This document shows, one piece after another, positions 18,749 to 27,573 of a DNA stretch of 59,919 nucleotides. Position numbers and translations under genes: made by a program. Under the pieces are notes generated by a model. The model did not search any database. It had not been told where the DNA came from and saw only the letters and a list, made by a program, of their open reading frames with translations. This DNA comes from Sphingomonadales bacterium (GTDB taxonomy: Bacteria; Pseudomonadota; Alphaproteobacteria; Sphingomonadales; Sphingomonadaceae), in the NCBI GenBank assembly GCA_025362295.1, contig JANYGX010000013.1, positions 1-59,919 on the forward strand, written 5' to 3'. Position 1 is the first letter of the stretch. Each line of letters starts with the position of its first letter.

Positions 18749-19879
18749 CTAGCCAACCTCATGCAAACCGCCAACCCGCGTCTCCCGGTTGATTGACACG
18801 CAGAAGATCAGGCCAAACGCCATCAGCACGGTCATCATCGCTGAGCCGCCATAGGAGATGAGCGGTAATGGCACGCCGACAACTGGCGCGAGGCCCATCA
18901 CCATCAGCAGGTTGATCGCCAGATACAGGAATATTGTCATGGTGAGGCCCATACCCAGCATGCGACCAAAGTGGGATCGGCAGCTGATGGCCACCCACAG
19001 CCCCCAGGCGAACAGCAGGCTGTAAAGCCCAATGATCACCAAACCACCGATCATGCCAAGCTCTTCAGACATCATGGCAAAGATAAAATCCGTGTGCATT
19101 TCAGGCAAAAACTTTAGATGGCTTTGCGTGCCATTCAGAAAGCCCTTGCCCAGAAAACCTCCGGAGCCAATGGCAATTTTTGATTGGGTTATGTGATACC
19201 CGGTTTTCAACGGGTCACTGGCAGGATCGAGAAAAATCAGGATACGGTTGCGTTGATAGGGTCGCATGAAATGAAATGCGATTGGCGCAAGTGCGGCAAC
19301 GGCGGCCAGGCCACCGGCAAAAAACCACCAGGCGACACCCGCCAGCCACATCATCGTAAGGCCACCAAATACAATCAGAAGGCCTGTGCCGAGATCAGGT
19401 TGCAACAGGGTCAGTATAGCCGGCACACCTATCATGGCCAGCGCTGGCCAGAGCACATGCCACTGGGTGACAGATACACGCGGCATATCATTGTAGTAGC
19501 GTGCCAGCACCAGCACGATGGCAAGCTTCATGAATTCCGATGGTTGCAAATTGATAACACCAAGATCAATCCAGCGCTGGCTGCCGCCACCAACGCGGCC
19601 CTTAACCTCCACTAGCAAGAGCAGGAACATGATAATGCCGTACACAGGATAGGCGACTTTGAGCCAGCTGCGAATATCGACAAGCGCAATTACCAGCATG
19701 ATCACCAGCAGGCCTACAAAGCGAATGCCCTGATTGAGTGCCCATGGTTTCATATGCCCGCCAGCACCGGAAAACAGCACGGCAAGGCCCATCATGCCAA
19801 GGATGAGAATGGCCATGAACATCCACCAGTTGATGGCAGCGAGTTTGGCACGAACAGCAGAAGCATCAGTAAAGGTCAT
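18749..19879 (-). CDS. rodA: RodA, SEDS peptidoglycan glycosyltransferase
   Basis: Polymerises lipid II into glycan strands for side-wall elongation with PBP2 and MreBCD. The 376-residue protein has about 10 membrane segments and SEDS motifs: KGRVGGGSQRWIDLG, LQPSEFMKLA, LLQPDLGTG, EMHTDFIFAMMSEELG and PLPLISYGGSAM. mrdA and mreBCD, its usual neighbours, are absent; instead it follows uvrC by six bases on the same strand. Its start lacks a clear ribosome site, so translation may depend on coupling to uvrC. Confidence 0.93.
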   Translation of the reverse strand: MTFTDASAVRAKLAAINWWMFMAILILGMMGLAVLFSGAGGHMKPWALNQGIRFVGLLVIMLVIALVDIRSWLKVAYPVYGIIMFLLLLVEVKGRVGGGSQRWIDLGVINLQPSEFMKLAIVLVLARYYNDMPRVSVTQWHVLWPALAMIGVPAILTLLQPDLGTGLLIVFGGLTMMWLAGVAWWFFAGGLAAVAALAPIAFHFMRPYQRNRILIFLDPASDPLKTGYHITQSKIAIGSGGFLGKGFLNGTQSHLKFLPEMHTDFIFAMMSEELGMIGGLVIIGLYSLLFAWGLWVAISCRSHFGRMLGMGLTMTIFLYLAINLLMVMGLAPVVGVPLPLISYGGSAMMTVLMAFGLIFCVSINRETRVGGLHEVG

Positions 19880-19885
19880 GGGGGG

Positions 19886-21961
19886 TCAAGTCGCTGGATG
19901 AAAATGATCGTGAATGGCCTTCGCCATGGCCGCTGAAATGCCTTCTACTTTACGCAAGTCAGCAAGACCAGCCTGCTTGACTGAGCGTGCTGAACCAAAA
20001 TGCATCAGCAGGGCTTTTTTGCGTGACGGCCCGATGCCAGGCACATCGTCGAGCGGATTGGCCTCCATCGCCTTGGCGCGTTTTTGACGGTGAGTGCCAA
20101 TGGCAAAACGGTGCGCTTCGTCGCGCAAGCGTTGCAGGAAAAATAACGCCGGTGTGTTGGGTTCCAGAGTCAGTTCTTTGCCATTTGGCAGATAAAATGT
20201 TTCACGACCGGCATTGCGGTCTGGCCCTTTGGCAACGCCGATCACCGAGATATCTTCAATGCCAAGGTCACGCATGACCGCAAGCACCACGTTGAGCTGT
20301 CCGCGCCCGCCATCGATGAGCAGCAGATCGGGGTAGGTCTCACTGGCCGCTGGCATTGTCTCATGTCCGCTAGCGTCCTCATCCGTTTCTGTCGTTGGAG
20401 GGTTAACGTCGGCCAGCCGGCCCAGGCGCCGCGTCAGCACCTCTTTCATCATGCCAAAATCGTCACCGGGCGTGAACTCGGTCGAGCGGATATTATATTT
20501 GCGGTAGGCATTTTTGATGAAACCATCCGGTCCGGCCACAATCATGGCACCGATCGCATTGGTGCCTTGAATATGGCTGTTGTCGTAAACCTCTATGCGT
20601 TCCGGCACACGTGGCAGATCAAACACATCGGCAATGGCTTCTAGGTGGCGGGCTTGCGAGGCGGACTCGGCCAGTTTGCGGTCGAGCGCTTCAACGGCAT
20701 TGCGCGATGCTGTCGCCACCACCTGCACCAGCTGGCCACGCTGCGGTGTTTCAACACTCACCCGAAAGTCGCAGCGTGTGCTCAGCGCTTCGGCCAGCAA
20801 GTTCTGTTCTGGCAGGCTGCGATCCAGCAAAATACGCTTCGGTGCGGGTTTATCTTCATAAAATTGCCCGATAAATGCCGTCAGCACATCCTCAATTGTT
20901 TCTGATTTGTCATGGCGCGGGAACACAGCCCGGTTGCCCCAGTTCTGGCCACCACGAATGAAAAATATCTGAATGCAGGTGATGCCACTTTTTTCAGCAA
21001 TGGCAATGATATCCGCATCACCCGTGCCATCAGCATTCAGGCTTTGTTCCTGCTGTATGTAGGTGAGTGAGCGCAAACGGTCGCGCATCCGAGCTGCCGC
21101 TTCAAAATCAAGCTGCTCTGCGGCCATTTGCATTTTGGTTGAGAGCTGTTTTTGAATGTCCTGGCTGCGACCGGACAGAAACGCCTTGGCATCACTGACA
21201 AGGTTTTTATAATCATCCTTGCTGATGCGTTCTGTGCACGGCGCCGAACACCGCTTGATTTGATAGAGTAGACAGGGTCGCGAACGGTTGTGAAAAAAAC
21301 TGTCTGTGCAGGAGCGCAGCAAAAATACTTTCTGCAAGGTATTGAGCGTGCGGTTGACAGCGGATGCTGATGCAAAGGGTCCGTAAAAAACCCCGCCACC
21401 CTTTTTAGTGCCGCGATGTTTGTTGATCTGGGCGAAGTCATGGTCCTCACGCAGATAAATATAGGGAAAGCTTTTATCATCACGCAGCAATACGTTGTAA
21501 GGTGGCCGGAAGCGCTTGATCATGTTGGCTTCAAGCAGCAGCGCTTCGGCTTCGGTCTGGGTAGTCACAATCACCAGCGATCGGGTTTGGGCGACCATGC
21601 GCTGCAGACGGCGCGGCATACGGTTGATCTGGGTGTATTGCACCACACGAGCGGCAAGACTTTTGGCCTTGCCCACATAGAGCACATCACCAGTGGCATT
21701 GATCATGCGGTAAACGCCCGGTCGCGCGGGCAGGGTTTTCACTTGCTCTTTCAGTACGGCAATGCCTTGATCAATATTGGCTGTGTCCACGCCACGCACG
21801 GCATAGGCCGACGTTTCTTCCGAGAAACGATCCCCGGTAACGCTGGCGTCCCCTTCCGGGTATAGCTGCGGTGTGTCAGGTCGATTGGCTTTCGGCTTAA
21901 GTGGCATAACATTAAAGCTACAGTAAATGATTGGTTTCAACCAGCTATACGTCGCTGTCAT
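19886..21961 (-). CDS. uvrC: UvrABC excinuclease subunit C
   Basis: Makes both incisions in nucleotide excision repair. Domains in order are a GIY-YIG nuclease (about 76-160; ARPGVYRMI and LYVGKAKSL), a Cys cluster CLLYQIKRCSAPC, a UVR helix (AEQLDFEAAARMRDRL), an RNase H-like nuclease (YDNSHIQG; DLLLIDGGRGQLN; DEAHRFA) and C-terminal helix-hairpin-helix motifs (LDDVPGIGPSRKK; LRKVEGIS). The 691 residues include about 70 extra at the N-terminus; translation may start at 21907 instead of 21961. An acidic insert of roughly 20 residues (TTETDEDASGHETM) separates parts of the nuclease domain. A DnaA-box-like pair lies in its promoter. Confidence 0.95.
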   Translation of the reverse strand: MTATYSWLKPIIYCSFNVMPLKPKANRPDTPQLYPEGDASVTGDRFSEETSAYAVRGVDTANIDQGIAVLKEQVKTLPARPGVYRMINATGDVLYVGKAKSLAARVVQYTQINRMPRRLQRMVAQTRSLVIVTTQTEAEALLLEANMIKRFRPPYNVLLRDDKSFPYIYLREDHDFAQINKHRGTKKGGGVFYGPFASASAVNRTLNTLQKVFLLRSCTDSFFHNRSRPCLLYQIKRCSAPCTERISKDDYKNLVSDAKAFLSGRSQDIQKQLSTKMQMAAEQLDFEAAARMRDRLRSLTYIQQEQSLNADGTGDADIIAIAEKSGITCIQIFFIRGGQNWGNRAVFPRHDKSETIEDVLTAFIGQFYEDKPAPKRILLDRSLPEQNLLAEALSTRCDFRVSVETPQRGQLVQVVATASRNAVEALDRKLAESASQARHLEAIADVFDLPRVPERIEVYDNSHIQGTNAIGAMIVAGPDGFIKNAYRKYNIRSTEFTPGDDFGMMKEVLTRRLGRLADVNPPTTETDEDASGHETMPAASETYPDLLLIDGGRGQLNVVLAVMRDLGIEDISVIGVAKGPDRNAGRETFYLPNGKELTLEPNTPALFFLQRLRDEAHRFAIGTHRQKRAKAMEANPLDDVPGIGPSRKKALLMHFGSARSVKQAGLADLRKVEGISAAMAKAIHDHFHPAT

Positions 21962-21972
21962 GAAACTGTAAC

Positions 21973-21995
21973 TTATCCCCTTTTGCTGTGGATAA
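21973..21995. promoter_or_regulatory. DnaA-box pair upstream of uvrC
   Basis: TGTGGATAA at 21987-21995 is an exact complement of the DnaA box TTATCCACA. TTATCCCCT at 21973-21981 matches seven of nine positions in the opposite orientation. Both lie 12-34 bases upstream of the uvrC start codon. They could let DnaA regulate uvrC; a replication origin seems unlikely with so few boxes. Confidence 0.4.
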
Positions 21996-22261
21996 CTCTG
22001 TGAAAGACTATATGATTGAAGGCCCTATAAGGCAGAAATCAGCGATTCTTAACGATGTGACCAATTTATAGGCAGCCAACGTTAATATGTTGATATATCT
22101 AAATTAATTACGATGCATATATAAGCCTGTTGAGGATAAATGCTTCTATCCGGTTGATTTAAAACGCCAGTTTTGCCATTTTTCTGCCTGTGCAAAACTT
22201 TACCTTGCTTGTTATGGTAAAAAAATTGTTAACGTCAATTTTACGCTGCAAGAGCAAGGAT
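21996..22261. other. AT-rich gene-free stretch between uvrC and folB
   Basis: About 265 bases without a credible ORF or RNA gene. It includes an AT-rich run at about 22080-22125, an inverted repeat AGTTTTGC (22169-22176) / GCAAAACT (22192-22199) that might end the folB transcript, and TTAACGTCAATTTTA near 22230, one base away from the CtrA pattern TTAA-N7-TTAA. None of these can be assigned with confidence. Confidence 0.5.
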
Positions 22262-22624
22262 TCAATCGCTCGATAATTCGCAGCCAACCAGTCGGATATC
22301 ACTGTAAACATCTGGCTTAGCTGAGCGCACCATTAATTTGCTAACCCCTGGTTTGGCTTTTATCATGTCAAATATTTGTTTACACAGCGTTTCTTGCAGT
22401 TCGTAATGTTTGACCTCAAGCATTTTGTGAATTTCAACCCTGATGAAGTCATAATCCCAAACAGCGCGGCGATGATCCGTTATCGGGTATAATTTAACAT
22501 CAAGCTCAATTTCTATGGTAATAAAAACGCGTTGTTTCTCAACACGCTCAAAGTCGTGGAAGCCAATAAACGCCATCACTTCAAAATCACGCAGAAAAAT
22601 TTTGTACGTCATATTTTGTATCAT
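22262..22624 (-). CDS. folB: Dihydroneopterin aldolase (FolB-like)
   Basis: Cleaves dihydroneopterin to 6-hydroxymethyl-dihydropterin in folate synthesis. The 120-residue protein shows the family start KIFLRDFEVMAFIGFHDFER with the conserved Glu/His-containing loop, then VFITIEIELDV, and DYDFIRVEIHKML. I start it at the ATG at 22624, eight bases after GAGG; starts at 22654 or 22612 are possible. The usual EK-rich motif near the C-terminus is replaced by VRSAKPDVY, with Lys kept. It follows the FolM-like reductase by ten bases on the same strand, which supports a pterin role. Confidence 0.85.
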   Translation of the reverse strand: MIQNMTYKIFLRDFEVMAFIGFHDFERVEKQRVFITIEIELDVKLYPITDHRRAVWDYDFIRVEIHKMLEVKHYELQETLCKQIFDMIKAKPGVSKLMVRSAKPDVYSDIRLVGCELSSD

Positions 22625-22634
22625 TTCCAAAGCC

Positions 22635-23411
22635 TCAGTCGACAAAGGCGACATCTCGACGAAAACCCATCAACGATTGTCCCGCATCAACTGTAAGAAT
22701 ATCACCATGAACTGTGGGTGAATCAATAGCATAACGCATGGCACGCACAATGTCTGCCGCAGTAACACCACGTTTCAAAAGATTTTTTGTATGCGCAGCA
22801 TTAAAATTTTCTCTGGTTTGCATACCAGACACCAATGTTATGCCTGGTGAAATGCCAACAACCCTGAATTGGGGTGGCAATTCCAGACATAATATTTCGT
22901 GGAGACCCAGCATGCCCCACTTGCTCATTGTGTAAGAAAAATAGTCAGGATTCAGTGATTTAAGCTTGGCATCCAGAATATTGATGACGACACCGGAATG
23001 GTTGGGCTCGGCCAATCGTTTGATAGCCTGCATCAACAAGGCAGGGCCGCGACAATTAATGGCTTGATGCTTTTCCCACGATGCGACCTTGAAATCATCA
23101 AGCCTATCGTATTCAAAAATGGCAGCATTGTTAATTATAACTAATTCTGTATTCTCACTATTGTCTTGTTTGGCAAGGCACATAAAGGCTTCAGCCAATT
23201 TCACGGGGCCATCAATGGTTCCAAGATCGGCCTGAAAAATGGATGCTGACAGGCCAGATTTCAATAACGCTTGCAAAAGACTTTCAGCGTCTGCTGTTGA
23301 TTGACCGTAATGAATGAGCACATGCCAGCCATCCTCGGCGCAGGCTCGCGAAAGTGCCGCACCGATGCGACGACCACCACCGGTTACTAGGGCGAATTTT
23401 TTGTTACTCAC
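22635..23411 (-). CDS. FolM/pteridine-reductase-like SDR
   Basis: A 258-residue short-chain dehydrogenase. The cofactor motif is TGGGRRIG near the N-terminus; the arginine pair after the glycines is typical of NADPH-dependent pteridine reductases and FolM. The NNAA motif is INNAA, and the active-site Tyr and Lys are in YFSYTMSKWG. Adjacent folB makes a dihydropterin reductase role (FolM) the best guess. It starts with GTG at 23411, overlapping the upstream stop by eight bases; the longer frame to 23570 would run through that gene and lacks homology. Some other SDR activity remains possible. Confidence 0.78.
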   Translation of the reverse strand: MSNKKFALVTGGGRRIGAALSRACAEDGWHVLIHYGQSTADAESLLQALLKSGLSASIFQADLGTIDGPVKLAEAFMCLAKQDNSENTELVIINNAAIFEYDRLDDFKVASWEKHQAINCRGPALLMQAIKRLAEPNHSGVVINILDAKLKSLNPDYFSYTMSKWGMLGLHEILCLELPPQFRVVGISPGITLVSGMQTRENFNAAHTKNLLKRGVTAADIVRAMRYAIDSPTVHGDILTVDAGQSLMGFRRDVAFVD

Positions 23412-24204
23412 ACGGCCCCAATAGCTGAACGATTTTTGCATAGGCGGCGCGTAGTTTTGCCGCGTCATCGGGCTTGTCCTGATCCGCCATAACTTGATCT
23501 GGCAAAGCTGCCGGTAAACCACAGGCCAGCTGATACCAGGTGAGCGTTCTCGGCTGCACGGGCACACCATCTGCTATGCCATCACTGCTGGAAACCAGGA
23601 CTGTGTTATCGCGCAAGCTCAAGGCAATCGGATTGCCAGATTGAGTGTCGAGGATAAAATTGATCGAACCCGCTGTCTCTTCAGAATCATCAATCAAACC
23701 GCTGCGAACATTGGTGATAATGCGTGCGGCACCTGCTGGATCGGCTGCGGCTTCCTTGATGATCTGGCGAAGCGTTTGTTCGTCCGCGTCAGACCAGGGC
23801 TGTTGTGCATTCTGAGTGGCAAGCCTGTAACTGTTGTCCCCATCGCTGCCGGGCAATAAAAATAGCGTAAAGGTCTGTTTTTTAAATTTCGGCTGTTTAC
23901 CTTGCGCGCTGAGCGGCCCTTCCCACAGATATGTAATGCGCCCGGGCACCAAATCAGGGGCTTTCAAAACCGCCACGACATCAGCTTCCATTATCAATCG
24001 TATGCGACCCGGCACAGCAGAGCGCAGCTCCTTGGGCGGTTGCCTTTGTGTGTGAACAACTATTTTAGCCACAATCGGTGCCGCTAATGCGGCTTTTGCA
24101 AGCACACTGTAGCCGCTAGCAACGGCTTTGCCATTAAAGCTGCTGGTTACAAGGGCAGTCAGTGACAGAAACACGACGCCCAGATATGATTTCACAGTTG
24201 CCAT
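23404..24204 (-). CDS. Secreted protein of unknown function
   Basis: I do not recognise this family. The 266-residue protein begins with a signal-peptide-like segment (MATVKSYLGVVFLSLTALVTS), followed by KIVVHTQRQPPKELRSAVPG and a beta-rich domain with the FTLFLLPGSDGDNSYRLA stretch. It contains two Cys near the C-terminal third (ACGLP, GPCE). It is probably periplasmic. It is coupled by an eight-base overlap to the FolM-like gene and divergent, 48 bases apart, from another secreted unknown. A start at 24213 is also possible. Confidence 0.7.
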   Translation of the reverse strand: MATVKSYLGVVFLSLTALVTSSFNGKAVASGYSVLAKAALAAPIVAKIVVHTQRQPPKELRSAVPGRIRLIMEADVVAVLKAPDLVPGRITYLWEGPLSAQGKQPKFKKQTFTLFLLPGSDGDNSYRLATQNAQQPWSDADEQTLRQIIKEAAADPAGAARIITNVRSGLIDDSEETAGSINFILDTQSGNPIALSLRDNTVLVSSSDGIADGVPVQPRTLTWYQLACGLPAALPDQVMADQDKPDDAAKLRAAYAKIVQLLGPCE

Positions 24205-24252
24205 ACACAGCAACTTATGGGCATCTCAGGTCATGATGCAAGAAAAAGTCGA

Positions 24253-25785
24253 ATGAGCGTATATTTACCTCGCGTCCTGCTCGTGTGGCTGTTGGTGTCG
24301 CTGGCTTTCACTGCGCCAGCAGCTGCGCGCCCTAAAAAGGGTTTTGCCCAAACCCCAAGCACAGAAGGCGCGGCATTATTTGACCTCCGCAGTGGTTACC
24401 AGAGACTATCGTCGGGTGATGCTCGCGGGGCTGTTGAACTTCTCACCCGCGCCATTGATTCGGGAGCTCTTCCAAACGTTGCCAAGGGGTCGGGCATGTT
24501 TTTCCGCGGTGCAGCCTACCGCGAAGAGGGCAAATTCAACGAATCACTAGCTGATCTTGATGCCGCTGAAATTTTGACACCAGACAAAGGCCAGATAACG
24601 GTGTTGGCCTTCGACGTTGCCTTGCGTATGGATCAAACAGCCAAAGCCTATGAAAAGGCGTTGCGAGTCGCCAAAAACTTTCCACTGGAAGTTTCCGGGT
24701 TGAACCTTTCTGCCCTGACTCGTGTGATCACAACTCTGGACAAAGGCAAATGGTTTCAGGATGCGCACATGTTGCGTGCGGCATTGTTTGATGCCAACTA
24801 TCATGGCAATCCGGCGGGTACGACAGCAGACTATCTTTATAAAGAGCTTGTGGTTGATTATCTCGATCGCAGTGACATCATTAATGCCATACGCGTTGCG
24901 GGTCAAATCAACACTGTCGATGTTATCCTGGATATGAGCATCGATGCACGGTTTCAGGAGGTCTGGCAGGCGGTGCTTGCTGGGGCAGGGGGCTCGCTTC
25001 GGATTGCGGCTGAACGTCAGAAAGCCCGCTTTGAAATTATCGTCACCGCCAACCCCGGCGATAATCAGGCGATACACGGTTTGATTGATGCGCTGCGTTT
25101 TACCGACCAACCTGCCAAAGCCATTGCGCTCGGCGACAGTTTGCTGAAAGATCCGGTGGCATTAGGGCGTGATCCTGACGGGTATTTTTGGGTGCTCACA
25201 GCCACCTCCTATGCCGAAGTTGAAGCAGGCAAGCGCGAGGCAGGCATCAAGCGCATGGCGGAGCTCGTGAATTATAAACTTGATGATTATCCGGATTTAA
25301 TTACCCAGCATATCAACCGTGCTTCCATGTTGCTGGATCAGGGTCGGTTTGAAGAGGCAAGCGCTGCGGCGCACAAGGCCGATAGTCGCTATGGTTCCGC
25401 TTATGCCAAGCTGTGGGTTGCCGCGATTGATGTCTGCAGCAATCCACCACACAAGGATAATAAAACGCCCGATCCGTTGCTCGACAGCCTGCGTGCGAGT
25501 GGCAAGGATAACCCGCAGGCTCTTGCCCTTGCCCTGTTATGCAACAACAAAATGCCGGAGGCCGAACAATGGTATATCAAACGGCTGAGCGATCCTGATA
25601 TGCGCTCGGATGCATTGCAAGCCTTGCAAAATTTTAGCTTGGGCAGCAACGAAGGTGCACATTTCACCATAATTCAGGACAGGCTCAACATATTGCGCAA
25701 GAAAACGTCTGTTCGCAAGGCGATTGCCAAAGTCGGCAGGCAGCTTGATGTTGGTTTGCCACGCAGCGCGTTTGTGGGATATTAG
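24253..25785 (+). CDS. Secreted TPR-like repeat protein of unknown function
   Basis: A 510-residue protein with a signal peptide (SVYLPRVLLVWLLVSLAF, Ala-rich end AAA) and TPR-like helical repeats: YQRLSSGDARGAVELLTRAI, then FFRGAAYREEGKFNESLADL, and a later HINRASMLLDQGRFEEASAA. It has two Cys-containing segments (VCSNP, LLCNN). It is likely a periplasmic scaffold. Its TAG stop shares one base with the GTG start of modC (TAGTG), so the two are translationally coupled. Start 24253 puts the signal peptide at the N-terminus. Confidence 0.75.
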   Translation: MSVYLPRVLLVWLLVSLAFTAPAAARPKKGFAQTPSTEGAALFDLRSGYQRLSSGDARGAVELLTRAIDSGALPNVAKGSGMFFRGAAYREEGKFNESLADLDAAEILTPDKGQITVLAFDVALRMDQTAKAYEKALRVAKNFPLEVSGLNLSALTRVITTLDKGKWFQDAHMLRAALFDANYHGNPAGTTADYLYKELVVDYLDRSDIINAIRVAGQINTVDVILDMSIDARFQEVWQAVLAGAGGSLRIAAERQKARFEIIVTANPGDNQAIHGLIDALRFTDQPAKAIALGDSLLKDPVALGRDPDGYFWVLTATSYAEVEAGKREAGIKRMAELVNYKLDDYPDLITQHINRASMLLDQGRFEEASAAAHKADSRYGSAYAKLWVAAIDVCSNPPHKDNKTPDPLLDSLRASGKDNPQALALALLCNNKMPEAEQWYIKRLSDPDMRSDALQALQNFSLGSNEGAHFTIIQDRLNILRKKTSVRKAIAKVGRQLDVGLPRSAFVGY

Positions 25786-26879
25786 TGATTGATATTGCGT
25801 TCAGCGTGCGCTTGGGCACAACTATCCTGAAGCCAGAAATCAATTTGCCATCGTCCGGCCTTACAGCAATTTTCGGGCCTTCTGGCAGCGGCAAGACAAG
25901 TTTGTTGAACGCTCTTGCTGGTCTTGTTAGGCCAGACCATGGTCACATTCGCATTGATAACACGGTGCTGTTTGACTCAGCGGCAAGGGTTGATATCGCT
26001 GCTCACAAGCGTAGCATCGGTTATGTGTTTCAGGATGCGCGACTGTTTCCGCATATGAGCGTGCAAGCCAATCTTGATTATGGCAAAAAGCGAACAAACC
26101 AATCACATCCCATTATTCAATCAGATAGTTTGATAGATTTGCTGGGCATTGGCCCGCTTTTAAAGCGCAAACCGGCGACACTTTCAGGTGGTGAAAAACA
26201 ACGCGTTGCTATTGGCCGGGCGTTGCTAGCAAACCCACGCGTATTATTGCTCGATGAGCCAATGTCGTCGCTCGACGATGCGCGCCGCTACGAACTGATT
26301 GGCTACTTACAAAAACTGCGTGCGTCCCTTTCAGTGCCAGTCATGCTTGTTACCCACAACCGTGATGATGTGCTGGCGCTTGCTGAAAACCTTGTGGTGA
26401 TGGAGCAGGGCCGTGTGACAGCGTGCGGGTCACTTGCGGCTGTGATGCCAACTCTCAAACCCTCGCGTGCTGCCGACGATCTCGAGCCTGCTGCTATATT
26501 AACAGGTTGTATCGTGAGGCATGATGACGCTTTGCAAACCACAATTGTATCATTTGATGGTGGCGCATTATCTTTGCCGCGCATACATTATCCACCAGAG
26601 ACACATGTGCGCCTGCGCGTGCCAATTCGGGATGTTATGATTGCAACACATCCTATCGATAATATCAGCATCAGCAATCAGTTGCCAGCGACCATAAAAA
26701 ACATCGTGAACAATTTAGATGGCACTGCCACAGTGTATGCAATAGTGGGCAACACAATTTTCATTGCTCGATTGATGGCAAATTCTGTAAGCAGGCTAGA
26801 CTTGAGGCAAGGTTCATCCGTTATTGTGCTGGTAAAAGCCGTAACACTTGATGCGCATAATGTGATGGGTCAACGATGA
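25785..26879 (+). CDS. modC: Molybdate ABC transporter ATP-binding protein (ModC-like)
   Basis: A 364-residue ABC ATPase: Walker A GPSGSGKT (31-38), Q-loop FQDARLFP (82-89), signature LSGGEKQR (133-140), Walker B VLLLDEPMSSLD (153-164) and switch His in VTHNRDD. Residues about 285-360 form a MOP/TOBE-like molybdate-binding domain (LPATIKNIVNNLDG). This layout is that of ModC. However modA and modB are not in the window; the gene is instead coupled to a secreted TPR protein. It starts with GTG. It may work with a distant permease. Molybdate would serve the molybdopterin enzymes, such as the formate dehydrogenase at the right end. Confidence 0.85.
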   Translation: MIDIAFSVRLGTTILKPEINLPSSGLTAIFGPSGSGKTSLLNALAGLVRPDHGHIRIDNTVLFDSAARVDIAAHKRSIGYVFQDARLFPHMSVQANLDYGKKRTNQSHPIIQSDSLIDLLGIGPLLKRKPATLSGGEKQRVAIGRALLANPRVLLLDEPMSSLDDARRYELIGYLQKLRASLSVPVMLVTHNRDDVLALAENLVVMEQGRVTACGSLAAVMPTLKPSRAADDLEPAAILTGCIVRHDDALQTTIVSFDGGALSLPRIHYPPETHVRLRVPIRDVMIATHPIDNISISNQLPATIKNIVNNLDGTATVYAIVGNTIFIARLMANSVSRLDLRQGSSVIVLVKAVTLDAHNVMGQR

Positions 26880-26960
26880 CGATACAAGGTGGCACTCTTG
26901 CTCTCCCAAAAACAGCTCGCCTTGGTGACCGGCTTGATCAGGCTGCCTGAAAAAAACTTT

Positions 26961-27548
26961 TTAAGCTGACGTATCAATCCTGTCGCCAGGCACGGCCTCT
27001 TTATCCACCGCAACACTCCCCGCTTTTGCCACTGTCACCATCGCTGGCCGCAGCAACCTGTCCTTGATCATATACCCTGACTGGAAGACCTGCAGTACGG
27101 TGCCAGGTTCCTGCGTATCAGATTCAACCGTTGCCACAGCCTGATGCAGGTTAGGATCAAGCCGTTCGCCTTCTGATTTTATGGGCACAACCCCGTAGCG
27201 GGCAAACACCGTCAGCAATTCTTTTTCGGTCATTTCTACGCCGGTGATCAGCGGCCTCATGTGCGGATCGGAATGAGCAGCTTCTGGCAGTGCATCGAGT
27301 GCACGGCGCAGGTTGTCAGCAACACTCAGCATGTCGCGAGCAAAACTCGAAACCGCATAGGCTGATGCATCCACCTTGTCTTTTTCCAGCCGTCTGCGTG
27401 TATTTTCCATTTCCGCAGCCAAGCGCAACACACGGTCGTTGAGGGTTGTAAGTTCTTCATGCTTGGCGGCCAGCTGTTCTTCGAGCGTTGGCAATGCCTC
27501 GGTGGCTTCCGCAGGGTTTTCGGCTTGGGGGGTCTCGTGGTCTGTCAT
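26961..27548 (-). CDS. grpE: GrpE nucleotide exchange factor
   Basis: Exchanges ADP for ATP on DnaK. The 195-residue protein has an acidic N-terminus, a long coiled coil (TLEEQLAAKHEELTTLNDRV), RLAAEMENTRRRLEKD and the C-terminal beta domain with signature GVVPIKSEGERLDPNLHQAV. It follows hrcA by 25 bases on the same strand, the usual alphaproteobacterial arrangement. It is convergent with modC; a palindrome TCAGGCTGCCTGA (26938-26950) followed by an A-run lies between the two stops and might serve termination. Confidence 0.95.
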   Translation of the reverse strand: MTDHETPQAENPAEATEALPTLEEQLAAKHEELTTLNDRVLRLAAEMENTRRRLEKDKVDASAYAVSSFARDMLSVADNLRRALDALPEAAHSDPHMRPLITGVEMTEKELLTVFARYGVVPIKSEGERLDPNLHQAVATVESDTQEPGTVLQVFQSGYMIKDRLLRPAMVTVAKAGSVAVDKEAVPGDRIDTSA

Positions 27549-27573
27549 GGTTAAACTATCTCGAAATTAAAGG

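Noticed and set aside
21962-22261. Chromosomal replication origin
   Set aside because: Only one exact DnaA box and one partial match are seen, and none of the genes usually beside an origin is present.
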